64,000 nucleotides of DNA from Cordylochernes scorpioides. Its lineage: Eukaryota; Arthropoda; Arachnida; Pseudoscorpiones; Chernetidae. The notes beneath the pieces were generated by a model. The model ran no database searches, had not been told where the DNA came from, and saw nothing but the letters and a program-made list of their open reading frames with translations. The translations under genes and the position numbers were made by a program. Positions 43,393-55,627 of the stretch are shown here, piece after piece (positions within the stretch are counted from its first letter, which is position 1; every line of letters begins with the position of its first letter). The stretch spans positions 70,193,555-70,257,554 of the forward strand of contig CP092877.1 of NCBI GenBank assembly GCA_030710605.1, read 5' to 3'.

Positions 43393-44420
43393 ACCGAAGG
43401 TGAGCCGAAAGTTTTGAATTTCTATAATGCATAACTTTGTAACGAATTATACCTAGCATTCAAAGTATAGGCCATTGTGTATCACCGTTTTGAGCCATCT
43501 TTCTGCCATTTCTTCTATCCTGCGGTGTTACCAACTCTGGTCCTTCAAAGTGAAGAACTCCTTCATTCCAGTTTACAGCTCCTGGTCATTGAAGTGCTGT
43601 CCGAGGAGGAAGTAGGCCATTGACCAGAATAGGTACTAATACGACGGTGTTAGGTCCGGACTATATGCTGGGTATGGCAATAGCTGAATTGTCAAGGTAC
43701 TGGAGTTTTTCTTGTGACATTCGAGCAGTTTGTGGTTTGACATCCTGTTGTAGAAAAACACATTTTTTGTTTACAAGTCAGATGTTTCTGCTTTAAAAAA
43801 GTATATAACCTCTCCAGCTGTTCGCAATCCAGATGGGCATTGAAGGTTCGACCATTTAAAATGAACTGTAGTGGATTATCCCTTCAGAATTCCAACAGAC
43901 AAACAGCATTGACTTATATACGATACGCTTAGGTTTGACAACAGGTTCAGGAGGTTGACCCGGGCTCAAACATTGTTTATGTGTGTTAGGATTACAATAC
44001 TAGACTTCCTTTTATTCACAATTAACAATTCTATTTATGAAATGTTCATCATAAGCTATCAGTTTCTTCAACACAGAGGTTTTCTCAATCTGGCATCAAT
44101 CTGTGAGGTACAATGTGGCCTGTTAGCCATGAAGGTGACAAACCACAGTAGTTTGTGATGTCCCCAGTTTGACTGATTGTCTCCTAGAGCTGGTTGTCAT
44201 TTTTGGCTCTATAGCTTGACACAAGACATCTTTATTTATGGTTCGTAACCTATCGATCTTCTAGTTATCTTCAAGATTCCTGTTACCTAGGCAAAATTTC
44301 TTGAACCACCTAGTTACGATGCTGTGATTTCAAAGACCCTATCTATCTCTTTCTGAATGACAAATGTTTCTTGTTGCTTCATCAGCATTTATAGTTCATT
44401 TGAAACTCAAGTAAAAATTC
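43393..44420 (-). pseudogene. mariner transposase remnant (copy A)
   Basis: Counterpart of 26808-27850, with the same landmarks and the same kind of frame breaks. It therefore decayed before the two copies separated. Confidence 0.7.
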
Positions 44421-44559
44421 TCTAATAAGTCCATTCGACAATTCACCCTTTTTTAATAGGTCAATTAAAGTGAATAAATAGAAAAATAATAGCGAAACAA
44501 GGACAAAATAGGATAGAGTACTTCACATGCTACAGAATGAGGTATTACATGATAGGGTT

Positions 44560-46175
44560 TATAATAAAAGAAAATAAGACCTAATCCAAATAATTTATTA
44601 GTGCTTTATCATTTTTGATAGACTTCAATGGACCTAAGAAGTTATTCTCCATTTTATTCTTTTGTCTGATGATGGTGACATGGTTGTTGCCAAAACGTTA
44701 CACACTAATAAATTATTTGGATTAGGTCTTATTTTCTTTTATTATAATCTATAATCCAAATTGTGCTTTATCATTTATGATAGGGTTTACATAATAAAAC
44801 AAATAGACAGCCAACATCTTTAAATACCACACAACTGTCGGTTTACCCAAATATCTTCTATTATCTACGTGTTACAATATAGGAAAGAAAAGGGACAAAC
44901 AACTTTGTTCATATTTTTTTTTATTACCAAAAAAGATCTTGTTCCTCTAAAAAAGTGTCACAGAGAGTAAAAATATAGATTTTTGTTATTTTTTTTTTAA
45001 TCATTTTGTTTTTTCTCAACAGAAACTGACTATATTGCTTGAACCATAAAATAGTCAAATATAGAGTTTTATTCCAACAGGGGGCGAACTGAGATAGGCA
45101 CGTACATTGATATCTTGGTGAAAGGGGGGGAGATATAACCATATATATATAGATATATACTTTAGTATCATTTTACATATATATAATATATATAAAATAA
45201 CAAGAAATGCCTCATAAAAGTTGTATGTGTCTGTGTGTGTGTGTGTGAAATTTTGTTTATATTTTATTTATTTAGTATAACATGCGCTCCAAGAGTTTTT
45301 TTTTTTTTAGAAGTTTAATATTTACATATTTAGTGACTTTTTGGTTAAAAATTTAATGATTAATTTTTTAAATATATATATAACAATTTTTGGTATATAA
45401 ACAATTGTATGGAGATAAAGTAATACTTGTGTGAGGGAAAGTGTTAAAATAGTATTAAAAACATAATATTAGTAATATTTGCATATAAGCAGATTTTACA
45501 TATTTCCAAAAAAAGAAAGTACTAACAGATTATGCGATAAAGATAAAATATAAAAAGTGTAATAAGACATATATATATATATACTTCACAACTAAAGTAA
45601 ACACATGAGTGTATTTCAGCCACAATATTATATCCATCGTCAGTCTAGTGTTGTTTAAATTCCTCCACAGTGCTGAAATGTCCTTGAAACCGTATTCACT
45701 AGCTTTTATTTCTTGATGTTATCTTTTGTTGTTTTCACAAAGATTGTATTTAGTTGGAATCTCTGATTACAAAATTGCTAACTCACCTGTCAAAATGTAA
45801 TTTATATTTTTTTTGCCTGTTTGGCATTTCCAAGCAACACTTTATATATGATATAACTAAGGCTTTAATCCATCACATATGCAAAGTTGTAACTAAACCT
45901 CTTTACATATGTGCTTTTTTTGACGTAAAAAGACATAAAAGATGCAGGGGGGGAGAATCAATCAGTAGACGAATAAAACTGACATCATATATGTAAGATT
46001 TGATTAGGAAGAAGCTGGCATCACGGAATAAAGAAGAGCAGAAGACACGTTTACGATGACAACCGAAGACTAAGACTTTTTTTACTTTCTCTTTATTTTG
46101 AATTTTGTTTTAAAATTGTAAACTTAAAAAAAAAAAATCCATTTATATCTATTCCGATTCATACATATATATATA
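44560..46175. other. Intergenic DNA of copy A
   Basis: Holds a family A palindrome (about 44560-44780) and TA/TG simple repeats near 45140-45250, slightly longer than in copy B. No gene. Confidence 0.45.
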
Positions 46176-46409
46176 AGAAATTGAAGCTATTTTTGATGCC
46201 TATGATTCTTTTAAAAATAATTTTCTACTGCCCTTACTGCAATGATAAAATAATGGGAGGACTTGGCTCACCAGTTATGAACCCTTCCAGCAGTTTCGCC
46301 AATTTAATCTGCCATACTGCTGTAATATTGCAGTAAGGGGACAGTAGAAAATTATTTTATTTAAAAAAATAATTTCAATTTCTTATAACAGATGGCGCTC
46401 TAACACATC
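46176..46409 (+). mobile_element. Family D hairpin (copy A)
   Basis: Flanked by ACATATATATATA at 46163-46175 and 46410-46422 (low-complexity, so less certain). Arms CTACTGCCCTTACTGCAAT and its inverse; the tail end is AACAGATGGCGCTCTAAC plus ACATC. Confidence 0.6.
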
Positions 46410-46424
46410 ACATATATATATATA

Positions 46425-46806
46425 TGTTATGTATTAAAATGTTATTTTATTTAAAATTATAATTTCATAGATACAAATACTGCTAAATCGACCGCCAGAG
46501 GTCATGCTTCCCCTATAAATACCTATTGTTGTTCTTCCCCGATTGGTCGACCCAAAACTTATGTACATTATGTAAATAAGCTTTTCTTTTTTTATTCTTA
46601 CGCCTTAAGCCAGGCATTACATTTATCAAATTATGTTCTTTTATATATATTCCTTATCATTATTAAAGCAATTACTGATCAAAACCATATTATTATTTTT
46701 ATTTCAAGATTATTAAACCACGACTGCACCGCCATAGCATAATCATCAATATGATCCAAAACAACAGAAATCTTATCTATCATTTTTTAAAATATAATAT
46801 ATACAT
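46425..46806. mobile_element. LTR-like sequence, copy A only
   Basis: Starts TGTTATGTATTAAAATG and holds CCCCTATAAATACC (TATA-like) and CATTATTAAAGCAATTA. A related sequence is at 60283-60706. Ends and target duplication are obscured by TA-rich flanks. Confidence 0.4.
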
Positions 46807-47274
46807 ATTATTGAATAAAGAAATAGAACTACAAAGCACGAATGTATCTTTTAAAAATAAAGCAAACCTTCTACTGTCCTTATTGCATTGAAAAATATTG
46901 GCAAAACTGCTGGGAAGGTATTTTACTAATGAGACAAGCCCTCCCAATATTTTTCATTGCAGTGAGGACTGTAGAAATTGTTTTATTTGGTTTTAAAAAG
47001 AGACATTTATGCTTTGTAGTTTTCTTTCTTGTATATAGAGACATAGTCTTGTGTTTAATAAATTGATAAAAATAAAAAATAGTTGTAGCTTAATAAAAGG
47101 TTGGCATTCAGCCAACCAAAATATTGGTACTAAACTATTTTTGAGCCAATATGTATTTTATCAATTAAATATTTATTCATATGTTTTATTTTCAAAACAA
47201 ATATAAATCTATTAAGGTGTTAGAAGTTTAAAAAAAAAACAACCTTTATATGGTAACATATTTGCATATATTAA

Positions 47275-47741
47275 GGGACACTTCGGTTAGTGAATGTTTT
47301 TATTCTCTCAACGTTTTGACAAAAATGTTTTGTTCTCATCAGGAAAAAATAAAAATTGAAGCATTCAGCACAAATGCGTTAAAAATTATTCAGGATAATT
47401 TTTAATGCCTTGCGCTAAATGCTTAAATTTTTATTTGTTCCTGACAAAAACAAAAGATTTTTGTCGAAACGTTGAGAGAATAAAAACATTTAGAATATAA
47501 TCCTTTTCTAGCACTTTTTAGATAGTAAAGTAAACGTTGAAGGATGAGTATCTTTTATTAAACATTTTTCAAAAACCTTTAATAAATTTTTGTCTGAAGA
47601 TGTTACTGAAACGTAAAACTATTTATTTATTTGGTCTTATTACCTTGTGTTTATAATCTATAATCCAAATTGTGCCTTATGATACTCATCCATGTTACTT
47701 TATTATCTAAAAATAAAAACATTTACTAGTCAAAGTGTCCC
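47275..47741. mobile_element. TTAA-flanked inverted-repeat element (copy A)
   Basis: GGGACACTTCGG and CAAAGTGTCCC termini next to TTAA at 47271-47274 and 47742-47745; counterpart of 30510-30976. Confidence 0.65.
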
Positions 47742-49079
47742 TTAATTCTAAGAACTAAATATTTTGTCTTTATTTAATTGGTATCCCCATATATCCAATT
47801 TTTCCTAATATCCGAATTCCTCTAGTTCCTCAAAGTGTTCAGATTGTTTCACTCTGTCAAAGTTACGATCATTCCAACTAAATACAATCTTTCTCACATC
47901 AAATTACATTTTAAGATCCAAATCAGAGATTTAAATATATTACTTTCCCTCACAACCATTATAACAAATATTTGAATCAATTTGATAATTTTTTTTTATA
48001 GGTTACTTTTTTTTGTTTTTAAATCTCTTTCTAAATAACAATCGACGACACATCATTCTTCCCTTGTGAAGAATAAAAAAAAAACTACAGAGAAAGATTT
48101 CTAATTACTTAAAAAAATATAAGCACCTTCATCATTCTTATTACTCTAAAACGGAACATAAAAGCGACGTTGCACCACCATCACAACATCTATATCTTTG
48201 AGAGAGAGAGCGAGAGAGATAGAGAAATGGGGAGGAAGGATAACAGCATTAAGACATAACCAAAGAAGACAAATCTATCGTATAGAAAAAGAAAAAAAGA
48301 TAGATGGGAAAAAAAAAAGACTTTATATAGACATTTTTGTTTAACTTTTAGAAGAAGTATACATTATATTTTATACATATATATTATCATTGATAAAAAA
48401 GTTGGATTCTCTCATTGTTTTGTACAAAAAAGACGTTGAAAGCCGCCGACAACACTGGCCTATACATGGAGGTAAAGATGATGGTTTATCCCAGAGAAAT
48501 GAAGATCTGAAGTAAGAGACGAAAGGCATGCATACGGGGGGATATCACAGCCTTCCCAGGGTGGGGATCCCCTGGGCAGACCTAAATGGAACAAGAGAAT
48601 TTTACAATAGAAAAACCGAGATGGTTAAAATTGAAAAAAAAAAAAGTTTTTTTTTTTTTAATTCTATTACACGCTCTAAATTTCGAGAATGATAAAGTCC
48701 CCGATATTAATTAAAAGAATCCTGGTCATATATAGAGAAAAAGATTTTGAAGTGTAAGTGAAAAGAAAATTAATTTTTGATATCTGCCTTAAAAAAAAAA
48801 TAAAAAATTGAACACCTATATATGTGGAAAGTTATGATAGATAATAGTAGAGAGAGTTTTTAACTTAGTGAAATGTTATTTAGTAAGTTGGGTTGTTTCT
48901 ATGGGAAATGTGACAGACGTTGAGTTGGCATCGATGGAAATTGGCAAAAAACCCACCGCCTTGATGTTGCTAGCGGCGGCGATGTATCACACTTAAACAC
49001 AGCGAGATAGAAAGAAGGGGGAGTTGAGAGAGAGATGTGTACAAAACCGAAGGAAGGACAGGGCAGCATCACAGACACA

Positions 49080-49383
49080 TCACTGAAGTTGCTGGGCGAG
49101 CGCCGCGTCGTCGCTAGGCCTCACGTCGGACTTGAGCTTGACGAACTCGCGCGCCACCTCGTCGTTGGAGCGCTGCGCCAGGATCCGCAGCACCGTCCAG
49201 CCCGTCTCGTCCATCGCCACGCGCCGCCCGAGCGCCAGCCAGCACGCGCACGAGCCCTGGTCGGCCAGGTCGCGCAGCTGCATCACGGCCACGCCAACCA
49301 GCCGGTCGTCGCGGGCGAAGCAGTAATCTTTCACGCAGAGGTGGAGCTCGAAGGACGAGGGCTCTTCCTCGTTGCCGATGATG
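49080..49383 (-). CDS. unc-13: UNC-13 terminal exon, C2C end (copy A)
   Basis: Acceptor GTCGCAG, then [59 protein letters not shown] and [15 protein letters not shown] to a TGA stop at 49080-49082. This is the last part of the non-calcium-binding C2C domain plus the conserved tail. Confidence 0.92.
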
Positions 49384-49439
49384 CTGCGACACTCACGTCG
49401 TCAGTTTGGTGTGACCACGGAGAGAGTTGTTTTACTTAC

Positions 49440-49599
49440 AAGTGGAAGGTCTCGTTGTACTTGGGGGACCAGTTGTTGTTCTTGGACTTGGTGGCGTGCT
49501 TGCGGCGCTTGTCGCTCAGGTGGGGTCCGATGAGGTTGACCTCGACGAAGGGCCGGAACATCGAGGTGCTGGGCCACTTGAGGTCGTTGGCTGCCACCA
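49440..49599 (-). CDS. unc-13: UNC-13 exon, C2C start (copy A)
   Basis: [37 protein letters not shown] and [14 protein letters not shown]: the first beta strands of the C2C domain. Phases match both neighbours. Only 56 bases separate it from the terminal exon. Confidence 0.92.
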
Positions 49600-50170
49600 C
49601 TGGGACAACCACGCCTTCTTGCTACACACCCTAGGTAGCTCCGCCCATATTTACCATGGTAAGACTGACCCTTGCTACGGAGTATCACCATCTCCATATA
49701 TATACAGGCAAACAGACAACACTACTGAAAAAGAGGCAAATTGATAAACAGTCTTCAATATCTTTCTTTTAAGGATGTATACTGGTGAATTTTCGACACT
49801 TCCTCCGACTACAGACACAATTAAATAAATAAAACACTAAAACCTAAAGAGAGGGCTAGAGAGATAGTGTATAGCTCTAATATCGACTAAAATTTAAAAA
49901 GAAAGTTCACTCTTTACAAAGAAACGAATGCGGACGGTTTAACATTTTGTCCCAAATATCTGCAATTTTACTCAACAAACCTACCAAAGAAGTTGGCAGA
50001 TTGTCTGTTTCTATCGGCTGACACCATTCTATTGCATATTTCCAACGTAGCACCTCACTAGCTGGGGCTTTACCACATCTGGGGAGTTATGTCGCCTCCA
50101 ATTTATTGGACTGATAGGGAGAGAGGTATCTCAAATTCTACCCTTTCTGGACTTATTTGATTTCACTCAC

Positions 50171-50642
50171 CTTTCACTGTGACCTTGTGCTCCCCGGACC
50201 CTGGATGAGTGAACAGGTCCACCTGGACCGAGACCTCACCCACGGAACCTTCCTCCTGACAAGGGGCGTCCTGACGGGTCTGTGTGGAGACGAAGGTCTT
50301 GATGAGAGTGTCCGTGGTCTGGGTGTAGAGGGACAGGGCGTAGCGTAGGCTCTGGAGCTCCGGGCTCTTGTCTAGGAACGTTTTCTTGAGACCGTTGCCG
50401 CCAGCGTGGAAGTACTGTTTGACGGTGTCGAGGGCGACGTCGAGGACCGCGCACTGCTTGGGGCTCAGGTTCCTCTCGGACAAGGCTCCGGGGAGCTTGG
50501 TGGCCCCCGCTGCCGCCACGTGGTTCCGGAACAACCGCGACATGTCCTCGATCTTGGCGTTGGGCAGGATCACCGTGCGTTCTGTCATGGGCGGTAGCAC
50601 GACGGTCTTCTCCATGGTGTACACCACGATCCTCCACAGCTC
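50171..50642 (-). CDS. unc-13: UNC-13 exon, end of MUN region (copy A)
   Basis: Largest exon here. [72 protein letters not shown] and [17 protein letters not shown]. It spans the second Munc homology segment and the linker to C2C. Confidence 0.93.
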
Positions 50643-50698
50643 CTGTCAACCGCAGCGTGTTGGCACAGTCTCGCATCCACTAACCCACTCGAGCTTAC

Positions 50699-50927
50699 CT
50701 TGAGTAACCGCTTGAGTACTGTCCGCTCGCACACCTGCGCCAGCATGGATAGCTTGCCGTCCAGGATGTCCATTAGCGGGTGTAGTACGTGGTCGGCCTC
50801 AGCTGCAACCTCGTTCTTCTGAGCCTGGCCGGCTCCTTTCACGGCCGCTAGCAGGGCGCCGAGCTCCTGCATGCTCTGTCTGATGGTCCCCTCCAGACTG
50901 GACACACCCAGTGACTTGTTGACCATC
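50699..50927 (-). CDS. unc-13: UNC-13 exon, MUN region (copy A)
   Basis: MVNKSLGVSSLEGTIRQSM, LLAAVKGAGQAQKNEVAAEA and CERTVLKRLLK. The acceptor is GAAG, because the nearby CAG would introduce a stop. Confidence 0.88.
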
Positions 50928-50954
50928 CTTCATCTGAATCAAGTCAAGATGTTC

Positions 50955-51086
50955 AAAGGCTCTAAAGTGGCAGAAGAGATGTCCAAAGACCATGAGGTTG
51001 ACAAAGAGATGTCCAAAGACCATGAGGTTGACAAAGAGATGTTCAAAGTCCATAAAGTTGACAAAGAGATGTTCAAAGACCACAAT
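50955..51086. repeat. 30-bp minisatellite in unc-13 intron
   Basis: Four units of AAAGAGATGTCCAAAGACCA-type sequence plus TGAGGTTGAC. Copy B has only one or two units at about 34220-34265. The array is open in one frame by chance (30 is divisible by 3). Confidence 0.7.
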
Positions 51087-51308
51087 AATAATGTTGACTA
51101 GAGATATGCAACTGCATGTAATCTAAATACACTTCCTATCTACATGTGGAGAAACAATTTCAACTTCTTCACTTTAAAATTACCAGAATCCACGAGGTTG
51201 GATTTGTGCGAGAATTAGTGGACATTGAAGCAATTTATAGATTTTTCTAAAAATATTTCGAAATATTGGAGTTCATACCCTGATCTTGGACAACAGTACT
51301 GTACTCAC

Positions 51309-51397
51309 CTCTTGGCAAACACCAGCCCCAGGTCATCCAAGACGTCGTTCAGCTGCTTCTGCAGTTCCTTCAGGATGTTGGCGGCGTCCGGCTCCAG
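51309..51397 (-). CDS. unc-13: UNC-13 exon, MUN region (copy A)
   Basis: LEPDAANILKELQKQL to DDLGLVFAK plus two bases; acceptor TCTCCCAG, donor GTGAGT. Confidence 0.9.
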
Positions 51398-51713
51398 CTG
51401 GGAGACACGGCAGGGGGTTAGAGATAACGCCATTCAGATAACTAAACTTTTGAAACCTTATTTATTGTTTTTTTTTTTAAGATGGTTTGTAAAGAGCTAC
51501 GAGAGAATCAAAAGGTAAAATGGCTAAACAGAAATATATCAATATGTTTCAGTATCATCAAACTCAGCAGAGAAGGGCTCTGGGCTGTTATTGATGACCG
51601 TTTACTATCCGAAGACAACGAGAGTATGTGACGTCAGTGTGTGACATGAGAATTTATGGCCAAATATATTTGACAGGATTCATCACTACTTTCTGTTATG
51701 TATCACAAATATA

Positions 51714-51998
51714 ACCTTTATTTTATTATCCCTAGTATACGTAGTACAGGCTATGATAATCATGGTGGGTAGTAGTTGACGACTGCTTTTACTGTAAGTG
51801 CACCACATATCTACACATGTGAAAAGCGCAGTTCGACATTGGCACACAAGTGTTCCAGAGAGTCCTGTTTGATTACTTGCACTCTCGGTGGAATTGGACT
51901 TTTTCAAGAATCGGTGGCCATTGGGAATTTTTCTTTAATCGGAAAAAAAGAGTGCCCAAAGCAGGATTCGATCTAGACCATTCGTACACCGACTCCAT
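51714..51998 (-). mobile_element. SINE-A in unc-13 intron (copy A)
   Basis: Same insertion as 34913-35219. The tRNA-like head is shortened (B box partly deleted), so this copy should no longer be transcribed by pol III. Confidence 0.65.
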
Positions 51999-52434
51999 TT
52001 TTTATATTATTAATTCCTTAAGGTATTAAGTATAAATAATGATCGAGAGCTGAAAGACAGGAAAATGTGAATGTAAGATTTTCCGATATCTGCTATACAT
52101 AATCAATAGTTAGGATCTTATATATTTTGTGATTGTTCTTCCACCATATAGAAGCCTAGATGTCTAGAAGCAAAGATTTGCCCCACTACACGTGATGGCG
52201 GTACAGCGATCCGAACGCTGGACGAATCAATCACATTGATAGGAAAAGATAGAATTGATTTATCAATTTATTGGGATGATTGATTTCCTTATTTTAATAT
52301 TCTGTCCTCGACGGTGTTTTGTCAAATTGCCCGTTGAACTGTGGCAGCCTTGGGCAATTAACAAAGTCAACAAGCTTTGTAGACAAAATGACTTGACGAG
52401 TCCAGAGATTTTATTGAAGTTTGACAGGACTTAC

Positions 52435-52512
52435 CTTCTCTCCTCCCATGGACTCAAACATCTTCTCCAGCTGTACTCGGAGTTGCTGGATGTTGTTCAT
52501 GAGGATGCACGC
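52435..52512 (-). CDS. unc-13: UNC-13 exon, MUN region (copy A)
   Basis: [18 protein letters not shown] to FESMGGEK. Acceptor GGAGCAG; an in-frame TAG upstream rules out a longer exon. Confidence 0.88.
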
Positions 52513-52689
52513 CTGCTCCACACAATTACCCTATCGTAGCTACCGTGAAGCACAACGAGGCTCCTCGATTTAAATAGACATAAAATTTTGCTCTGATCCA
52601 ATATAAGACAATGATTCAAGATAGTAGATAAACACTATGTATATAAATATACAGTATGTAAATAAATACAGTATTTTATACATTTCTCT

Positions 52690-52828
52690 ATATATCATAT
52701 AATAAGACATATCATAAGACACACTTTAAAATGTTATAATACCTTGATAAAGGTTGGCGTTCAGCCAACTGAAATATTGGTAAAATAAATGATATATTTT
52801 GATCCAATATATGCCTTTTTAATTAAAT
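52690..52828. mobile_element. Family E hairpin fragment, copy A only
   Basis: CTTGATAAAGGTTGGCGTTC and CAACTGAAATATTGGTAAAA followed by GATCCAATATATG. Copy B reads straight across this point (near 35905). Confidence 0.6.
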
Positions 52829-52945
52829 AAATATAAATCTCTATTCATGATTCAAGATGAAATTGTGAAAAAACCATTAAAAACGATAAAAAAAAAAAAA
52901 ACTCATTGTGAGAAAATATTTTTATAGTTTTTAAATACAGTATAT

Positions 52946-53117
52946 ATGTGATTGCATTAGCGCGCCATCTGTTATAAGAAATATGAACTATTTTTGACGC
53001 GTATGTTTCTTTTTGAAATAAATCGTTTATTTTATCATTGCAGTATGGGCAGTAGAAAATTGATTTATTTGAAAAAGAATCATACGCGTCAAAAATAGTT
53101 CAAATTTCTTATAACAG
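52946..53117 (-). mobile_element. Family D hairpin in unc-13 intron (copy A)
   Basis: ATTAGCGCGCCATCTGTTAT at the tail end, GAACTATTTTTGACGCG arm and inverse, TTCTTATAACAG at the other end. Short tandem repeats of ACAGTATGTATGTAAAT follow. Confidence 0.55.
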
Positions 53118-53197
53118 TATGTATGTAAATGATACAGTATATATGTAAATACAGTACGTATGTAAATAATACAGTATGTATGTAAATAAATACCTAC

Positions 53198-53275
53198 CGT
53201 TTTCTCCTGGGTGATGTAAGAGGAGAACTCCCGCTTGACGATGTCGGCGTAGGCTGTGAGCACCTTCACGATGGT
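53198..53275 (-). CDS. unc-13: UNC-13 exon, MUN region (copy A)
   Basis: TIVKVLTAYADIVKREFS to SYITQEKT, phase 0 at both ends. Confidence 0.9.
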
Positions 53276-54164
53276 CTGCCACATACGTACATCTGTGATT
53301 ACTCGCCTTTTATTAGACCGTGGACCGGCCTTGTTTACCTAATGGATGGAAAATGTTTGGAAGTATTTAAGTAGTCACCATGCGTGAACAAAATTGCTTC
53401 TGTCTCAAAAAAAAAAAATAAATAAATAAAAAATAGATGACCAACGACATCAAAGACTTTCCACTTCCATAAGTTTTGTATATGCGTGTATATACTATTT
53501 CTATAGACACCAATAAAAGACATTTATACGATTTTTTTACTCTAAAGCACACACGAGGAACTCCCGTGTACATTTCTCTGCTCATTGTGCCAATTGGTCT
53601 TATTCAGATTGCACTGGTCTTATCTTAGCCCCTCCCTCTCTCTAACGAGAAACCACCTTTATAATACTGTAGCCAAATATTTAATACACAGGTTATTAAT
53701 TTTGTTATTCATATTTTGTGATACTTTGTAAACTTCCCTTCTCTGGTGTTTTTATTTATTTTTGTATTAAATAAATTGCCGTGTAATTCTAAGGTTTGTC
53801 TCTTTCTAATTTTCTACATGACATTTTGGCAGATATGTGCTGAGTGGATTAGGGAAGACAAACTGAAACTGGTGCTGTTGTCTACATTTTCCGCGACTGA
53901 CTCCAAGATTCCACGGATTCCGCATCAAAGCTAAATTTTCCCTCAAAGAAGACGATATTCCTATAGACGCTACGACAACAAAGCCGCTCTTCACGCCGCA
54001 AGAAAAAGGACGCAAAGGTACTAGGGACTTTCAAGATTCCGAGGGAATCCTTGACAAAAGCACGTCAACAAGATTTACAAGCTGTGAGTCACAGCTCTCA
54101 TCATTATTCGAAAGGAATTGTTCATCTGGACACCTGTTACGTTTACCCAGACCTCCTATAATAG

Positions 54165-54564
54165 TGAAGCGATGCAGAAAAGTAGAAGAGAAGAAGTGGG
54201 AAAGCCAAGGGAGGCAAGGCACGCCCGCGCGAGCACGCGCGCGCGAGAATAGAACGGAAAACAGTTGGAACGGCGTCAGTTGGAAGATGGCGTCGGAACA
54301 TGGACTCGCTATCGTGGTGTGACGCATTCCATTTCAGGAAGTGGGCTCCGGGACTGTGTGGAATAACAAGTGGAGGACGAGGAGAAACCTACCTGGGGCG
54401 GCATTGAAGGCAAGTGTTTATCTCCCCTGTATAGTTCTTAATATCCCTTTTAAAGTTGCTGTGATAATAAATATACCGCACTAAGCTGTATCCTAAAGAA
54501 TCCACTTTGTCTTCTCAGAAACCTTGCACGCAAACATCGACGGCTGAGAAGAAGCGTCGTAACA
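54165..54564. mobile_element. Solo LTR in unc-13 intron, copy A only
   Basis: A 400-bp sequence starting TGAAGCGATGCAG and ending CGTCGTAACA, flanked by ATAG at 54161-54164 and 54565-54568. Copy B has the empty site CTATAATAGTATTTGC near 37284-37299. It contains a CG-rich patch (CGCCCGCGCGAGCACGCG), an AATAAATAT signal, and shares its 3' half with the older LTR at 24511-25875. Confidence 0.85.
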
Positions 54565-54689
54565 ATAGTATTTGCTTGAAAAGAGGCGTCAATGGGTCGG
54601 CAAAATGTTGGATTAAACAGTAAAATGTTGATATATATAGGTACAATTTCATCCTAACCTATTTCCATATACTCGGTGGGTTGACTCAC

Positions 54690-54833
54690 CTTGGCGAACC
54701 GTTTCATGTAACGTTTGACAATGTCGGGGTCGGGACACTCCAGCTTGCTGATGACGTCAAAGCACTGGGTGAGCTGGGTGAAGACATCCACCACCGAGTT
54801 GGAGAAGAGGGCGTGCTCCGAGCTCTGCTGGAA
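54690..54833 (-). CDS. unc-13: UNC-13 exon, MUN region (copy A)
   Basis: [35 protein letters not shown] and [11 protein letters not shown], 48 residues. Confidence 0.92.
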
Positions 54834-54965
54834 CTGTCACACGCACACGCATGGTGTCAGAACTTGTACATATAATATAAAGTTTCGGGAGGATGGTATT
54901 TATGTACTTAAAATACATTAAAACATTGCATTTAGGTTTATAACCACAACACAGAACGTACAATG

Positions 54966-55118
54966 GGGGATAAACAATGAGCCACAACACCATTTTTGGC
55001 GTATTCAGACCAAAGCCAACCTGTATACCATTGTTTCGGGCTTTGACATTCATCAGTATAGATGTTTTTATAACCTTCTACAGGAGGAGTCATGGAATCG
55101 GTCGAATTTTGCTGAAAA
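54966..55118 (-). repeat. Family H repeat with degenerate hammerhead (copy A)
   Basis: Hammerhead core strands CUGAUGA and GAAA and the GGUA site are kept (55020-55061, minus strand), but stem I has a mismatch and stem II barely pairs. It sits on the unc-13 sense strand between two exons. The copy B counterpart (ribozyme part 37754-37796) pairs slightly better. Confidence 0.55.
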
Positions 55119-55145
55119 AGTAAAATGTACTTGTGTAGCACTCAC

Positions 55146-55242
55146 CCCATCCTTCTTGTCCCTGAGGAAGGCACTGTTGAGGTACTCCAGCGACACGTCG
55201 TCGTTCTCGTTCAGCCACTGCATGACGAACGGCTCGAACCAC
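55146..55242 (-). CDS. unc-13: UNC-13 exon, MUN region (copy A)
   Basis: [32 protein letters not shown]; acceptor GTCCCAG, donor GTGAGT. The last exon shared with copy B. Confidence 0.92.
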
Positions 55243-55627
55243 CTGGGACACCCACCACGTGGGTATATACAGACTTACACGGTATATACAGGTGGAGGTA
55301 TATACACAGACATTTCCCTTCATTGGGACACCTCGTAATTGGGACAGTCGCCGTATTGAGACAAATATCATGAAGAATAGCGATAATATGAAATCCTGTA
55401 CATTTATTCCATATTGGAATAATAACGTTTATAATGAGCGATACATCTGATATGGTATCACTTTCGTAAAATATCTCATTAAGCCTCCAATGCGAGACTA
55501 CCTTAAGTAGAGACCAGGTGAATCACTGTTTTGGAAGGGCTTTCACGGTAACTTCTAGAACATCAATAAGACGGCTGTCCCAATCAGCATATTGTCTATA
55601 CAAAAGGTATGTAACTATCGGACTCAC

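Larger units (their letters stand above)
39530..55243. repeat. Repeated block, copy A (homologous to 23420-37976)
   Basis: Copy A carries the nine shared unc-13 exons in continuity with five upstream exons, so it is the copy belonging to the intact gene. Insertions absent from copy B: a pogo-type element (41162-42433), a hairpin fragment (52690-52828) and a solo LTR (54165-54564). A short tandem repeat at 50955-51086 is expanded here. Confidence 0.9.

Noticed and set aside
50871..51101. Repetitive plus-strand peptide with KEMSKDHEVD units
   Set aside because: This is the 30-bp minisatellite read in frame; it is intronic and copy-number variable.
32314..55242. Mutually exclusive alternative splicing of duplicated unc-13 exons
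   Set aside because: Whole introns, transposons and flanking DNA are duplicated together, proteins are almost identical, and an assembly gap lies at the junction. Haplotype duplication is simpler.
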